Below are positions 17,864 through 27,437 of a stretch of 64,000 nt of DNA, piece by piece; the stretch's first letter is position 1; each line of letters starts with the position of its first letter. This DNA comes from Desulfosporosinus sp. Sb-LF. GTDB taxonomy: Bacteria > Bacillota > Desulfitobacteriia > Desulfitobacteriales > Desulfitobacteriaceae. The notes under the pieces are model-generated. The model saw only the letters and a list, made by a program, of their open reading frames with translations. It did not search any database and was not told the DNA's origin. A program made the position numbers and the translations under genes. The stretch spans positions 248,001 through 312,000 of the forward strand of contig NZ_SPQR01000003.1 in assembly GCF_004766055.1 (NCBI RefSeq). Reading direction: 5' to 3'.

Positions 17864-18686
17864 TTTGGTGGAGTTGTTGCTGCCTTTCGGCTGGTTACAG
17901 CATGCGTTTATGAAGAATGCACTCCTGGGGGTTTTGTTGGTAACGCCCATTTTCGGATTGCTGGGTACAATGATCGTCAATAACAAAATGGCCTTCTTTT
18001 CTGATTCATTAGGCCACTCTGCCTTAACAGGAATTGCGATTGGAGTTATACTGGGCATAAAAAATCCTATCTGGTCTATGCTCTTCTTTTCAGTATTGAT
18101 TACAATAGCCATTCTAGTTGTCAAAGAAGCAAATACGGCTTCGACTGATACTATCATTGGGGTGTTTTCTTCTACCGCAGTAGCCCTTGGCATAGTAATA
18201 TTGTCTCGAAACGGCGGTTTTAGCAAATACTCAGTTTATCTTATTGGTGATCTGTTGAGTATTAACCCCACCGATTTGTTGACACTAAGCATTGTCTTTG
18301 TCCTAGTGATTGCCTTATGGAGCGTAATTTTCAATCGACTTCTCATGGCAAGTATGAATCCTTCCCTGGCACGTAGCCGAGGAATTAATGTTCGACTCTA
18401 TGAGTATTTATTTACCATGATGATGGCTGTTATCGTGACAATTTCTATTCAATGGGTCGGAATACTTATTATCAGTTCACTGCTCATATTACCGGCCGCT
18501 TCTTCACGGAACATCGCAAAGAATATGAGGCAATACCATATCTACTCGGTGTTAATCGCTCTGATTTCGGGCGTGTCAGGATTGATTTTATCCTATTTAT
18601 GGGGAACCGCTACAGGGGCAACCATAGTGCTAATCTCATCAGCCTTTTTTGCCGTAACGTTTATTGTCAAGTTGAGACTTGGCTGA
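17847..18686 (+). CDS. znuB: Zinc ABC transporter permease
   Basis: The 279-residue membrane protein has about eight hydrophobic segments and belongs to the ABC-3 permease family. Landmarks are DSLGHSALTGIAIG (~residues 51-64), SRGINVRLYEYLF and WVGILIISSLLILPAA. It forms the channel used by ZnuA and ZnuC. The operon is closed by a strong terminator at 18,724. Confidence 0.94.
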   Translation: MHLWYSLVELLLPFGWLQHAFMKNALLGVLLVTPIFGLLGTMIVNNKMAFFSDSLGHSALTGIAIGVILGIKNPIWSMLFFSVLITIAILVVKEANTASTDTIIGVFSSTAVALGIVILSRNGGFSKYSVYLIGDLLSINPTDLLTLSIVFVLVIALWSVIFNRLLMASMNPSLARSRGINVRLYEYLFTMMMAVIVTISIQWVGILIISSLLILPAASSRNIAKNMRQYHIYSVLIALISGVSGLILSYLWGTATGATIVLISSAFFAVTFIVKLRLG

Positions 18687-18723
18687 AGACTATCGACGCC
18701 CCTTCGTTATCTAGGTATAGTTT

Positions 18724-18764
18724 AGCGCTCACTTTATTTAACTTAAAGTGAGCGCTTTTTTCTT
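18724..18764 (+). terminator. Terminator of the zinc transporter operon
   Basis: The perfect 13-bp stem AGCGCTCACTTTA / TAAAGTGAGCGCT with a 7-base loop is followed by TTTTTTCTT. Confidence 0.94.
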
Positions 18765-19214
18765 GTCCACAATATTTGGTTAAGGAATGATTCCACGAGA
18801 ATAATCTTCCTCCAACTTTTCGTTTGATTTTTAATCTATCCTTCTATTTGTACTGTATTTAATATCAATTACCCGGATGGAAAGGGTATTTTAAGCAATT
18901 CATGTATTACTTCAATTTCTACTCAACGATGACGATTACCGAAGTCCTATGTGAGAGATATACAAATATTCTTAAATATCTTCACTGGACGTGGTATGTT
19001 ACTTGGACAACTCTTCTTATAACGTTTTATCTTTCTCGACAGTATTACCTTTGGTTCTTTAAGTTAAAAGGTAATACACTAAGCTCTTAATTTAGGCCAT
19101 ACTTTTCTGTTTATTTATTTTGAAAAGCTAATTCCAAAGGATAGAACCCTAGAGATGACATAAACTATGCTACAGTATGCTTTTATCTATATCAACTACG
19201 GAGGAGGACCTTCG
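18765..19214. other. 450-bp gap after znuB
   Basis: Apart from the upstream region of the gene at 19,215 with its strong GGAGGAGG ribosome site, I see nothing definite. A 62-codon frame at 18,902-19,090 has no ribosome site and an aromatic-rich composition typical of spurious AT-rich frames. Confidence 0.4.
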
Positions 19215-19919
19215 ATGAATTTCACAGATAATCGAAAATCTACGTCCGTGGCAGTGCACCCCGAACTACGGCGTACCTTACTGGCGAACCCGACTCATGA
19301 ATCCCTAAGAACGATTATCGAGTGCCAAATCTTTGATCACCCCTGTCCGCCTCTCATGGACGACATCCTGTGCCTATTACCCACTTGGGAACAACAGGCC
19401 TGTCAAGGGAATGAGATTTTAGCGACCCTGATTCAATACATGACACAGCACTCCCTAAGTTATATGAAAAATGAGGAAATGATTCAAGCCAACCTCCTGC
19501 GCATTCGAATTTTGGCTTCTACACCAGGAATTTTTTCCTTTCCACCGTTTGAAATTCAAGAACACCTCGTTCGATTCCTGCAATCATCTGAAGTTTTGGC
19601 TGACCTTCCTGCATTAGAGGTAGTATTCTTTTCCATGGATGAAATCTCTCCCCTTGCTTCTGATTTAAAACGTCTCCGCCTGACTCCCCACAGTCGTCGC
19701 TACATTCAAAACCTATTCCATCCTGAACGTCGCGAAGCTATCCTATCCGTTCTAGCTCATATTGCGAAGGTTTACCCCTTAATTTCTACTTGCCGTAAAG
19801 CCTATGCGCTCATGCTTTCCCTCGATAATCCTGACATCTGGGGAACACATCCCTTTTGCCTCCGCCTCATCGCCAATCGCTTCTGGGACTATGAATTAGT
19901 GGATGGAATGCAAATGTAA
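19215..19919 (+). CDS. Unrecognised 234-residue protein
   Basis: I do not recognise the family. The ATG at 19,215 was chosen because GGAGGAGG lies seven bases upstream; the frame opens earlier, at 19,167, without such a site. The protein appears soluble and mainly helical, with no signal peptide or membrane segment. Short cysteine-containing stretches include ECQIFDHPCPP (~residues 36-46) and LPTWEQQACQG. Repeating leucine-rich helices (for example LLRIRILASTPGIF, LVRFLQSSEVLADLP) suggest a HEAT/ARM-like or all-helical fold. It is a single gene facing the yhaM-like gene, with no operon context to suggest a role. Confidence 0.7.
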   Translation: MNFTDNRKSTSVAVHPELRRTLLANPTHESLRTIIECQIFDHPCPPLMDDILCLLPTWEQQACQGNEILATLIQYMTQHSLSYMKNEEMIQANLLRIRILASTPGIFSFPPFEIQEHLVRFLQSSEVLADLPALEVVFFSMDEISPLASDLKRLRLTPHSRRYIQNLFHPERREAILSVLAHIAKVYPLISTCRKAYALMLSLDNPDIWGTHPFCLRLIANRFWDYELVDGMQM

Positions 19920-20047
19920 TTGTACGTTAGCTTAATGAGCACGTTAGCGGAATTGCGTCAATGAGCGCAGACGGTTTTGCGTTTTATCAAACATCGTCAA
20001 GCGAGTAGCAATACAGCGTGTGCGAACATGCTAAGACACTGACTCCT

Positions 20048-20977
20048 CTACTTCAAATAAATGCAGCGCTCCATACTTGGGATATACGGGGACCATTCAT
20101 CATCCGGATGGTTCACTTTCGCTTGTTCAAACTGGTAAAGCTCGGCATCCATAACATCAGCATAGTGGAGCACCAAAGCTTCCATTAGCTTCGGTCGTTT
20201 AGGAGATTGCCATTCATATTTTCCATGATGACTAGTAATAATATGAACCAACTTGGATCGTAACTCACGCGGAAAATCCGGGATTTTCGCGATCTCTTCA
20301 GTTAAAAGCTCGATGCCTAAGATTATGTGTCCCAGGAGCCGCCCTTCCGTTGTAACCTTAATCCCTCTGTCATAAGAATACTCCCCGATCTTTCCAATAT
20401 CATGCAAAAGCGCCCCAGTCAGAACTAAATCGCGATTTATTGACGGGTAATGCCCGGCAATTCCATCCACAATCTCAGCTACTCTAACACTGTGCTCCCA
20501 AAGCCCACGAAGATAGGCTTGATGGATTTTCATGGCAGCAGGGGCTTGCCTATAGGCCGTTCCCCATTCCGGGTGGGCTAAAAACTGTTCTAGCAAGGCT
20601 TTCAGTTCAGGCTGGGTAATCTTATCCAGAATACTCTTTAAGCGATTTTCTAACTCTTCAGCTGTGACAAGAGAACTCGGCAAAAGGGCGGCTAAATCCA
20701 CACTTGCCTTGGCAATCATCCGAATAGTTTCAATCGTGAGATCGATAGTTCCACGGTATTCGGAAGCGACCCCTGTAACGTAAAAGACATCCTGGTCTTT
20801 TAGCCACATTAGAACTTGTGGTTTATAATCCCATATTTTCCCTTGAATCGTTCCTGAGCGGTCTTGGCATATCAATGAGAGGTATGCTCCCGGCTTTTGC
20901 CTAAAAGGGACTTCTTTCCACTCGTTGACCAGTAGGGTTCCCTCAAACCGTTCTCCAGCCTTACAATCCTTCAGCAT
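20048..20977 (-). CDS. yhaM: YhaM-like 3'-5' exoribonuclease (OB fold + HD domain)
   Basis: The ~309-residue product from ATG 20,977 (AAAGGATG six bases upstream) matches YhaM in length and layout. An N-terminal OB-fold nucleic-acid-binding domain (~residues 1-95, with GTIQGKIWDYKP) is followed by an HD phosphohydrolase domain: LWEHSVRVAEIVDGI, LLHDIGKIGEYSYD, then GHIILG and SHHGKYEWQSP supplying further metal ligands. YhaM-type enzymes degrade RNA and DNA 3' to 5' with divalent metal. It is alone, downstream of a strong hairpin that separates it from cheW. Confidence 0.88.
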   Translation of the reverse strand: MLKDCKAGERFEGTLLVNEWKEVPFRQKPGAYLSLICQDRSGTIQGKIWDYKPQVLMWLKDQDVFYVTGVASEYRGTIDLTIETIRMIAKASVDLAALLPSSLVTAEELENRLKSILDKITQPELKALLEQFLAHPEWGTAYRQAPAAMKIHQAYLRGLWEHSVRVAEIVDGIAGHYPSINRDLVLTGALLHDIGKIGEYSYDRGIKVTTEGRLLGHIILGIELLTEEIAKIPDFPRELRSKLVHIITSHHGKYEWQSPKRPKLMEALVLHYADVMDAELYQFEQAKVNHPDDEWSPYIPSMERCIYLK

Positions 20978-21037
20978 TAAATTCATCCTTTCATCTACTG
21001 CTCTTATAATAACCATTATAACAAATTGCGCTAAGAC

Positions 21038-21074
21038 ACTGAAACCCCACGCGTTATATGCGTGGGGTTTCAGT
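21038..21074 (-). terminator. Strong hairpin after cheW
   Basis: The perfect 15-bp stem ACTGAAACCCCACGC / GCGTGGGGTTTCAGT has a 7-base loop. It lies between the cheW stop and the yhaM start. No clean T-run follows on either strand, so it may stabilise RNA or terminate inefficiently. Confidence 0.6.
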
Positions 21075-21092
21075 CATCGCTTGATAGTCTCC

Positions 21093-21548
21093 TTAATTAT
21101 TAACAGCATCCTGTAGATTAGCATACTCTTTAGCAAATATTTTTTCCGGGTCTAGAATAATAATCATCCGATCTTCAAGCTTTCCGATACCGGTAATGTA
21201 ATTAGTACTGGCACTGAGAAAATCAGGCACCGACTGTACCTGTTCATCATTCAACTTAATAATATCTGTAACCTCATCTACAATACAGCCAGTCGCTGAT
21301 TCGTTAACATTTAACATGATAAACTTACTTTCGCTAGAGATTTCCTTTTCGATTAAATCAAACTTAGTCCTTAAGTTGAAAATATAGCTTATGTTCCCAC
21401 GTAAGTTTATCATACCTTCTATCGATTTATCTGTACCCGGCAATGTCTCTACTTTAAATTTTCTTGCCCGTAAAATGCCATTAACAGCTGAAACATCAAT
21501 ACCATATTCCTTATTGTCTAATTCAAATACAACTAATTGAATGCTCAC
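21093..21548 (-). CDS. CheW-domain chemotaxis adaptor
   Basis: The 151-residue single CheW domain couples receptors to CheA. Landmarks are LVVFELDNKEYGIDVSAVNG at the N-terminus, GMINLRGNISYIFNLR (~residues 45-60) and CIVDEVTDIIKL. It lies 31 bp downstream of the PocR-type receptor gene and is almost certainly its partner. No cheA is in this window, so it must signal to a distant kinase or act as a paralogue specialised for the soluble receptor. Confidence 0.92.
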   Translation of the reverse strand: MSIQLVVFELDNKEYGIDVSAVNGILRARKFKVETLPGTDKSIEGMINLRGNISYIFNLRTKFDLIEKEISSESKFIMLNVNESATGCIVDEVTDIIKLNDEQVQSVPDFLSASTNYITGIGKLEDRMIIILDPEKIFAKEYANLQDAVNN

Positions 21549-21579
21549 AAATGCCGCCTCCCTTCTATAAAATTCCTAC

Positions 21580-22641
21580 TTACTGGGCATTCGTAAGATC
21601 ATTTAATTGTTCCGTAAGACTTGCAATTTCCATCACGCTTGCTGTTACTTGTTCAATAGCGGCGGCTTGCTGTTCGATTGTAGACGTTGTTTCATTTCCC
21701 ATAGTTACCGTTTTGTCGACGGACTCCTTTATACTTGTCGTTAGTTCTTTAATTTTACCTACCGTTTCTTTCGAATCAGCTGAAAGTTTCCTGATTTCTT
21801 GAGCTACAACACCAAATCCTAGTCCAGCCTCACCCGCTCTAGCTGCTTCAATCGCTGCATTCAAACCTAATAATCGAGTTTCATCAGCAATATCTTTAAT
21901 AAAATCCATTACCGCATCAATTTTGCCGGTTACCGCATTGACATTTTTAATCTCATGATTTAAATTTGTTTGATTGTTACTAATATCACTAGCAGAAGCC
22001 GCCAATTGTTCCATAGTTGCAGATATTTGTCCCAATCCATCGTTAAGTGTATTACTCACTGTTTTCAGCTTTTGCTGTTGATAAGCGGTGTTAGACATAT
22101 TATTTGCAACAATAAACAGCACATTAGCCGCAGCTTCAATACTTTCCCGCGACAATTTTCGAATTTCTTGGACTGCATCGACATATCCATCCTCATCAAC
22201 ACCGATTTCGTTGGCAATTTTACGATACTTTGCATCGTTAGGAACATCCGTTAATACTTGTCCTCCTAAAATAGTACCAATCTGACGCCCTTCTAGCATA
22301 ATTGGTGCTGCAAAATCTATCAGTCCTGCATGGCATTCGTAGATTACTGGTTTGCCTGTCCGGGCAGCTTCTTCTCCGCCTTTGCGGTGCGATTCAGCAC
22401 AACGTTGGTCACCACATTCTGTAGAATGTGTATAATCCATACAAAATCGGGTGTAACTACTTGGTTTTGTTATAGGGGTACCGTCAGGATCAACAGTTAC
22501 ACTCGCCAAGCCAACTCCTTTAGCAAAATCATCTTGGAACCGCTGCAAAAAATCAATGTCAATAACATCTTTGAGCTTTACTGTACTTAAATCCAAATTA
22601 CCACCTACATTTTTTCCATTTGCCTTTTGAGATTGACTCAT
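21580..22641 (-). CDS. Soluble chemoreceptor with PocR sensory domain
   Basis: The 353-residue protein has no membrane segment. Residues ~18-165 form a PocR ligand-binding domain, showing [20 protein letters not shown] and [14 protein letters not shown] with conserved cysteines, and GTILGGQVL. Residues ~200-353 form a methyl-accepting signalling domain containing [19 protein letters not shown] and [10 protein letters not shown] at the receptor tip. PocR domains are named from the propanediol-utilisation regulator and often sense small organic molecules. The receptor would report a cytoplasmic metabolite through the adjacent CheW. Confidence 0.9.
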   Translation of the reverse strand: MSQSQKANGKNVGGNLDLSTVKLKDVIDIDFLQRFQDDFAKGVGLASVTVDPDGTPITKPSSYTRFCMDYTHSTECGDQRCAESHRKGGEEAARTGKPVIYECHAGLIDFAAPIMLEGRQIGTILGGQVLTDVPNDAKYRKIANEIGVDEDGYVDAVQEIRKLSRESIEAAANVLFIVANNMSNTAYQQQKLKTVSNTLNDGLGQISATMEQLAASASDISNNQTNLNHEIKNVNAVTGKIDAVMDFIKDIADETRLLGLNAAIEAARAGEAGLGFGVVAQEIRKLSADSKETVGKIKELTTSIKESVDKTVTMGNETTSTIEQQAAAIEQVTASVMEIASLTEQLNDLTNAQ

Positions 22642-22984
22642 TAGCCATTCCTCCTATTTTACTCGAATTAAACTCTATAACCAGGGAATATTAAGCTGAG
22701 TGGTTGTATTCGACATAAAAGGAATTTCTCCTTCTGTATTCATTATATTTCGACATTTTTGATAAGAAAGAACTTCGAATATGAAATCACTCACTTCTTA
22801 TAATTCTCCAACGTTTCAAAAAACCGCTCGAGAACGCTGCATAACCCCATTCCAGCCATTCAAGAATTAACAGTCCATTGTTCTTAAACTTTAAAGCTTA
22901 GCCTTGGTAGTAGTAATCACTTGAAACTAAAATTAAAAATGTTAGAATTAACGATATTGACATCCATTAAGGAGATGACTAGCC
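22642..22984. other. 343-bp divergent intergenic region with a plus-strand promoter
   Basis: No gene is seen. TTGAAA (22921-22926) and TAGAAT (22943-22948), 16 bp apart, form a plausible promoter for the CC-motif gene at 22,985. The rest would hold the promoter of the minus-strand receptor-cheW pair. Confidence 0.5.
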
Positions 22985-23296
22985 GTGGAAAACCTTATAT
23001 CGAGCATTAAATTTAACTTTACACAAAAAGCTAAAGAATTCCTCCAAAAGGCTAATAAAAGCGCGCTCCATATTGAAACCATGGTCGTTACACAATGCTG
23101 CATTCCGCTCTCTATTCCTCCTACCGTACGCAAGGGAATTCCGCACAAACCCGAAAATTTCCACGTTTTTAATGTTGACGGAATCACGGTGTACTATGAC
23201 CGGAATTTGATCCTAAAGCCAGAAGTAACGATAGATGTTCGAGGGCTAGGGTTTGCTAAAGGACTCATAGTTTCAGATTGGGTTATTAAATACTAA
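22985..23296 (+). CDS. Small HesB/IscA-like protein with a CC motif
   Basis: The 103-residue protein starts at GTG 22,985, ten bases after AAGGAG. It has a paired cysteine in VTQCCIPLSIPPTVRKG (~residues 35-51) and a C-terminal VTIDVRGLGFAKGLIVSDW. It resembles a HesB-like family in anaerobes where the second Cys of the CC pair is selenocysteine in some relatives (the 'CC/Se motif' group), but here both are TGC codons. A redox or metal-handling role is likely but unproven. The stop codon lies inside the terminator stem. Confidence 0.6.
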   Translation: MENLISSIKFNFTQKAKEFLQKANKSALHIETMVVTQCCIPLSIPPTVRKGIPHKPENFHVFNVDGITVYYDRNLILKPEVTIDVRGLGFAKGLIVSDWVIKY

Positions 23297-23327
23297 AGTC
23301 GGCCCTTAGGCCGACTTTAGTATTTTT
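23293..23327 (+). terminator. Terminator of the CC-motif gene
   Basis: The perfect 12-bp stem CTAAAGTCGGCC / GGCCGACTTTAG with a CTTA loop is followed by TATTTTT. It begins at the stop codon of the gene. Confidence 0.93.
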
Positions 23328-23355
23328 CCGCATTAGAAGCATAGTTTGAACTTTA

Positions 23356-23910
23356 TTATTCTAAGACCTGGAGGCTCATCTTATAATCGTAGATCAACCT
23401 ATTAAATTCCTCCGGCGAACCAAATTCGCGGATTAACGTCTGCGCTCGTTGCAGCAAACGTTTATGTACTTCTTCCCTACTGATGAGAAATCCAATCATC
23501 TTCTTCATGTTTGGGTCACTTGTCAATTCCAGATGTTGTCTATACAGATGACTGGCTCGGGTTTCGGCCTCTACATCCACCTGTAGTATGTCAATAGGGT
23601 CAGCACTTTGATTAATATAGTTGACAACCCACGGAGCACCTTGGGAATTGGCATAGGTCAGCGGCGGTCCCCCTAATTTGATAATTGCAACTGAAATTAG
23701 TTCCATATGCCCTAATTCTTCTGCAGCAATTAACCCTAGTAGCTCCCGAACATACCGATTTGTAAAATTAGCGTAATGGTTTAAGTACTGTAGTGATGAT
23801 GATAATTCACCATTTCTCCCTGCGTAATGCTCAAACAACACCTTGGCAAACACTGGATCTGGCCCTTTAACATGGACTGGATAAAATAATCGCTTTCGAT
23901 AATTATACAT
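23356..23910 (-). CDS. cotJC: CotJC-like manganese catalase-family protein
   Basis: The 184-residue ferritin-like protein is close to spore-coat CotJC in length. Di-metal ligands appear as a Glu in GELSSSLQYL, then EELGHME (~residues 66-72), EAETRASHLYR and SREEVHKRL. The family includes manganese catalases that dismute hydrogen peroxide; CotJC is a coat component in Bacillus. No cotJA/cotJB is adjacent, so it is an orphan. Its position just after the purine operon terminator looks incidental. Confidence 0.88.
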   Translation of the reverse strand: MYNYRKRLFYPVHVKGPDPVFAKVLFEHYAGRNGELSSSLQYLNHYANFTNRYVRELLGLIAAEELGHMELISVAIIKLGGPPLTYANSQGAPWVVNYINQSADPIDILQVDVEAETRASHLYRQHLELTSDPNMKKMIGFLISREEVHKRLLQRAQTLIREFGSPEEFNRLIYDYKMSLQVLE

Positions 23911-23935
23911 TTTTCACCCCTCCCTCAAGAATTAA

Positions 23936-23968
23936 GAATCCTGTCTTCATTATATGAAGGCAGGATTC
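23936..23968 (-). terminator. Terminator of the purine operon
   Basis: The stem GAATCCTGCCTTC / GAAGACAGGATTC (one mismatch) with a 7-base loop is followed on the minus strand by TTAATTCTT. It is 25 bp after the purD stop. Confidence 0.85.
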
Positions 23969-23992
23969 AAGGGGTCACAAAGGGAGGCTTTT

Positions 23993-25258
23993 CTATTGGA
24001 GGCCTTTTTCTCCGATATCTCGACGAAAATGAGCCTTAGGAAAATCGATTTGATCCACGAGAGTATAGGCTTTTTTCCGAGCCTGTTGAAGGGTTTTCCC
24101 GTCAGCGGTTATTCCCAATACCCGGCCGCCAGTGCTCCGAAGTCGCCCCTCGCTGATTCCCGTTCCCGCATGAAATATGACGGTACCGGAATCCGTCACT
24201 TCAGGCAAGCGAATTGGAATTTCCTTAGCATAGGCTAAAGGATAACCTGGGGCAGCCATCACAACACAGACTGCAACCTCTTCTTTCCACTCCAGTTCGA
24301 CCTCAGACAAACGACCCTCAGTACATGCCCAAAGAATTGGCAAAAGATCCGATTTTAGTCGTTTCATCACCACTTGTGTCTCAGGATCACCAAACCGGAC
24401 ATTGTATTCCAGTAATTTTGGCCCCTGCTGTGTTAACATCAGACCCAAGAAAAGCACTCCTTGAAAGGGAGTCCCCCGTTCTCGCATGACCTGCAAAGTT
24501 GGTGACACAAGGTCTTCCATCACTTTTGATTCCAGCTCAGCCGTCCAGATCGGAGGGGGACTATAAGTACCCATCCCCCCTGTGTTAAGGCCAAGGTCGC
24601 CCTCCAAGGCACGCTTATGATCCTGAACTGGAACCATAGGCACCGCCGTTGTTCCATCTGAGAAACAAAGCAAGCTGACCTCTTGACCTTCCAGGAATTC
24701 TTCAATGACCAATTTTTTGCCTGCTGAACCAAATCCGCCGTCCATGATCTCATCCACAGCTTGGAGTGCGGTTTCCATATCCAGTGCCACAATGACCCCC
24801 TTGCCCGCAGCTAGGCCATCCGCCTTCAAAACGCAAGGCGCACCAAGGGTTCCAAGATAGTTTTTGGCCTGATCCGGATCATCAAAGACCTGCCACTTCG
24901 CGGTCGGGATCTTTGCGCTTTCCATAATGGCTTTAGCAAAGGATTTACTTCCCTCCAGCCGAGCTGCAATCTGAGTTGGTCCGAAAATTCGCAGACCCGC
25001 CTTTTGAAAAGCATCCACAATTCCTAAACTCAAGGGGTCTTCCGGCCCAACTAGGGTCAAATCAATTTTCTCCTTCTGTGCAAAATTCACTAACCCAGCG
25101 ATATCCTGAGCGGGTATAGGAACATTCCATAACTCGGTTCCTGCATTCCCCGGCGCAACAAAGAGACGTTCAAGTTCCGAGCTTTGCGCCAGTTTCCAAG
25201 CTAGAGCATGTTCCCGCCCCCCATTGCCGACGATTAACACTCGTTTTCTGTTACCCAC
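23993..25258 (-). CDS. purD: Phosphoribosylamine-glycine ligase (GAR synthetase)
   Basis: The 421-residue ATP-grasp ligase joins phosphoribosylamine and glycine in purine synthesis. Landmarks are VLIVGNGGREHALAWKL at the N-terminus, VGPEDPLSLGIVDAF, KADGLAAGKGV (~residues 144-154), NTGGMGTYSPPP and the metal-binding EYNVRFGDPETQ. It is the last gene of the purE-B-C-F-M-N-H-D run, 20 bp after purH. Confidence 0.97.
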   Translation of the reverse strand: MGNRKRVLIVGNGGREHALAWKLAQSSELERLFVAPGNAGTELWNVPIPAQDIAGLVNFAQKEKIDLTLVGPEDPLSLGIVDAFQKAGLRIFGPTQIAARLEGSKSFAKAIMESAKIPTAKWQVFDDPDQAKNYLGTLGAPCVLKADGLAAGKGVIVALDMETALQAVDEIMDGGFGSAGKKLVIEEFLEGQEVSLLCFSDGTTAVPMVPVQDHKRALEGDLGLNTGGMGTYSPPPIWTAELESKVMEDLVSPTLQVMRERGTPFQGVLFLGLMLTQQGPKLLEYNVRFGDPETQVVMKRLKSDLLPILWACTEGRLSEVELEWKEEVAVCVVMAAPGYPLAYAKEIPIRLPEVTDSGTVIFHAGTGISEGRLRSTGGRVLGITADGKTLQQARKKAYTLVDQIDFPKAHFRRDIGEKGLQ

Positions 25259-25278
25259 TGCCCTCGTCTCCCCTATTG

Positions 25279-26823
25279 TTAATGTTGGAAATGCCGCCGA
25301 TGCGTAAAGACCATGATCATATTCAAGCGATTGGCCGCCTCAATAACTGCTGCATCCTTCACAGATCCCCCTGGCTGAACAATCGCTCGAATCCCAGCCT
25401 TGGCCGCTGCTTCTATCGAATCAGGGAACGGAAAGAAAGCATCGGAAGCCAAATAAGCCCCTCGAGCACGATCTCCAGCTTGTTCAAGAGCAATCTTAAC
25501 AGACCCGACTCGGTTCATTTGCCCGGCCCCAACGCCGAGTGTTTGTTTATGATCTGTTACCACTATAGCATTTGATTTTACATGCTTCACAACTCGCCAA
25601 GCAAAATCAAGGGCAATCAGATCCTCTTCCGTCGGTTTTTGATCTGTCACAACATCCCATTCTCCAACTGACGTTGTCCCTCGATCCACCTCTTGAACGA
25701 GATATCCTCCGTTGATACTTTTGAAGGCCCAACCAGAGTAATAATTTCCATTGTCTCCCCTTCCAACCACAAAGAGTCGGAGATTGACTTTTTCACTGAG
25801 AATTTCCTGAGCTTCACGGCTAAATTCCGGCGCGATAATAACTTCGTAGAATGACCCTTTAATAGCTTCTGCACACACCCCGTCGACCACCCGATTAAAG
25901 GCGATGATTCCGCCAAAAGCCGAGACTGGATCGGCAGCCAAAGCACTCTGATAAGCCTCAAGGGGGGTGTTACCTAAAGCGACTCCACATGGGTTACTAT
26001 GTTTGATAATCGTCGCTGCGCACGATTCGAACTCACGCACTATCTTCCACGCCGCATCCATATCCATCCAATTATTGTACGAAAGTTCTTTCCCTTGAAG
26101 TTGTTTCCCGTTCGCTAAAGTCCCCATACCAGCTTCTGAATTAATATAAAACGCTGCCTTTTGCTGGGGATTTTCCCCATAACGCAACTCCTGAACTTTT
26201 TGAGCTGTTAAACGAATCGTTTCCGGAAAACTATCGGGCGTTTCCAACTGCCGTTCTAAGTACCCTGCAATAAGACGATCATACTCCGCTGTGTGAGAGA
26301 AGGCTTCGGCAGCCAGTCGCTTGCGCATGCCCGCTGAAACGGTTCCTGCCTCGCGTAGCACCTTCACCACATCACCATAGGATGCGGGATTAACCACTAC
26401 AGTAACCCGTCCATGGTTTTTAGCTGCGGCGCGAACCATCGTCGGCCCGCCCACATCGATATTTTCAATCGCCTCTTCAAAACTCACCCCAGGCTTGGAA
26501 ATCGTTTCTCGAAATGGATAGAGATTGACCACAACCAAGTCGATAAAACCAATCCCGTTTTGCTCCATTTGTTCCCGATGCTCCACACTATCTCGTGCCA
26601 GAATTCCTCCGTGGATTAAAGGGTGGAGAGTCTTAACACGGCCATCTAAGACTTCTGGAAATCCCGTGACCTCACTCACATATTTCACAGGAATATTGGC
26701 TTCATCGAGAGCTTTGAACGTCCCCCCGGTCGAAATTAATTCAAAATCTAATGCCACTAGTTCACGGGCAAAATCAACGACACCCGTCTTATCCGAAACA
26801 CTTATGATAGCTCTTCGCTTCAC
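25279..26823 (-). CDS. purH: Bifunctional AICAR transformylase / IMP cyclohydrolase
   Basis: The 514-residue protein carries both final steps to IMP. The N-terminal MGS-like cyclohydrolase domain (~residues 1-195) shows ISVSDKTGVVDFAREL and STGGTFKALDEA. The C-terminal transformylase domain contains LRYGENPQQKAAFY, IKHSNPCGVALG (catalytic Lys-His region, ~266-277) and DAFFPFPDSIEAAAKAGI. It starts 14 bp after purN. Confidence 0.97.
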   Translation of the reverse strand: MKRRAIISVSDKTGVVDFARELVALDFELISTGGTFKALDEANIPVKYVSEVTGFPEVLDGRVKTLHPLIHGGILARDSVEHREQMEQNGIGFIDLVVVNLYPFRETISKPGVSFEEAIENIDVGGPTMVRAAAKNHGRVTVVVNPASYGDVVKVLREAGTVSAGMRKRLAAEAFSHTAEYDRLIAGYLERQLETPDSFPETIRLTAQKVQELRYGENPQQKAAFYINSEAGMGTLANGKQLQGKELSYNNWMDMDAAWKIVREFESCAATIIKHSNPCGVALGNTPLEAYQSALAADPVSAFGGIIAFNRVVDGVCAEAIKGSFYEVIIAPEFSREAQEILSEKVNLRLFVVGRGDNGNYYSGWAFKSINGGYLVQEVDRGTTSVGEWDVVTDQKPTEEDLIALDFAWRVVKHVKSNAIVVTDHKQTLGVGAGQMNRVGSVKIALEQAGDRARGAYLASDAFFPFPDSIEAAAKAGIRAIVQPGGSVKDAAVIEAANRLNMIMVFTHRRHFQH

Positions 26824-26837
26824 GCTAACTCCTCCTG

Positions 26838-27437
26838 CTACAAAATCTGAACGCTACGCCCGGTCCTCTTCACCTTTCCTAGCACCAGCAAACGAACGGC
26901 CTCCGGGTAGAGACGATGTTCCACCGCCAAAATCCTCTGTGCTAAGCTTTCTTCAGTGTCCCCCGACATTACAGGCACTGCTTCCTGTAGGATAATCGGT
27001 CCACTATCTAAGCCTTCATCCACTAAATGCACCGTACATCCGCTTACCTTGACTCCATATTCAAGTGCCTGGCGCTGGGCATGGAGACCTGGAAAGGCCG
27101 GAAGCAACGAAGGATGGATATTCATGACCGGAAAATTGGCCTGCCGAATAAACTCTGAACCTAAGATCCTCATATACCCCGCGAGGAGTAAAAGCTCCAC
27201 CCGGTTTTCCCGCATCCAAATAAGAAGGTCCTCCTCTTGAGCTTGACGACGGGGATAATCGCTAACTTGAAAAACACGAGTAGAGATTCCTGCCTCCTTT
27301 GCTCTCTCAAGAGCAACCGTCTCTAATTGATCTGAGCCCACAGCAACAATTTCAATAGGAAGGTTACCATTTCTGCAGGCTTCAATCAAAGCTTGAAGAT
27401 TGCTTCCTCTACCCGAGGCCAGAATTGCCGTCCTCAA
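26838..27437 (-). CDS. purN: Phosphoribosylglycinamide formyltransferase
   Basis: The 199-residue GAR transformylase uses 10-formyltetrahydrofolate. Landmarks are [16 protein letters not shown] near the N-terminus, LLAGYMRIL, the catalytic [20 protein letters not shown] (~residues 104-123) and [16 protein letters not shown]. It overlaps the purM stop by 4 bp, consistent with coupled translation. Confidence 0.97.
   Translation of the reverse strand: MRTAILASGRGSNLQALIEACRNGNLPIEIVAVGSDQLETVALERAKEAGISTRVFQVSDYPRRQAQEEDLLIWMRENRVELLLLAGYMRILGSEFIRQANFPVMNIHPSLLPAFPGLHAQRQALEYGVKVSGCTVHLVDEGLDSGPIILQEAVPVMSGDTEESLAQRILAVEHRLYPEAVRLLVLGKVKRTGRSVQIL

Noticed and set aside
18902-19090. Plus-strand 62-codon aromatic-rich frame after znuB
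   Set aside because: No ribosome site and no family resemblance; typical of an AT-rich chance frame.
20030-21042. 13-bp direct repeat GCTAAGACACTGA flanking the yhaM-like gene 1000 bp apart, as an integration scar
   Set aside because: Many 13-mers are expected to repeat by chance in 64 kb, the flanks do not extend the match, and the gene is a normal housekeeping type.
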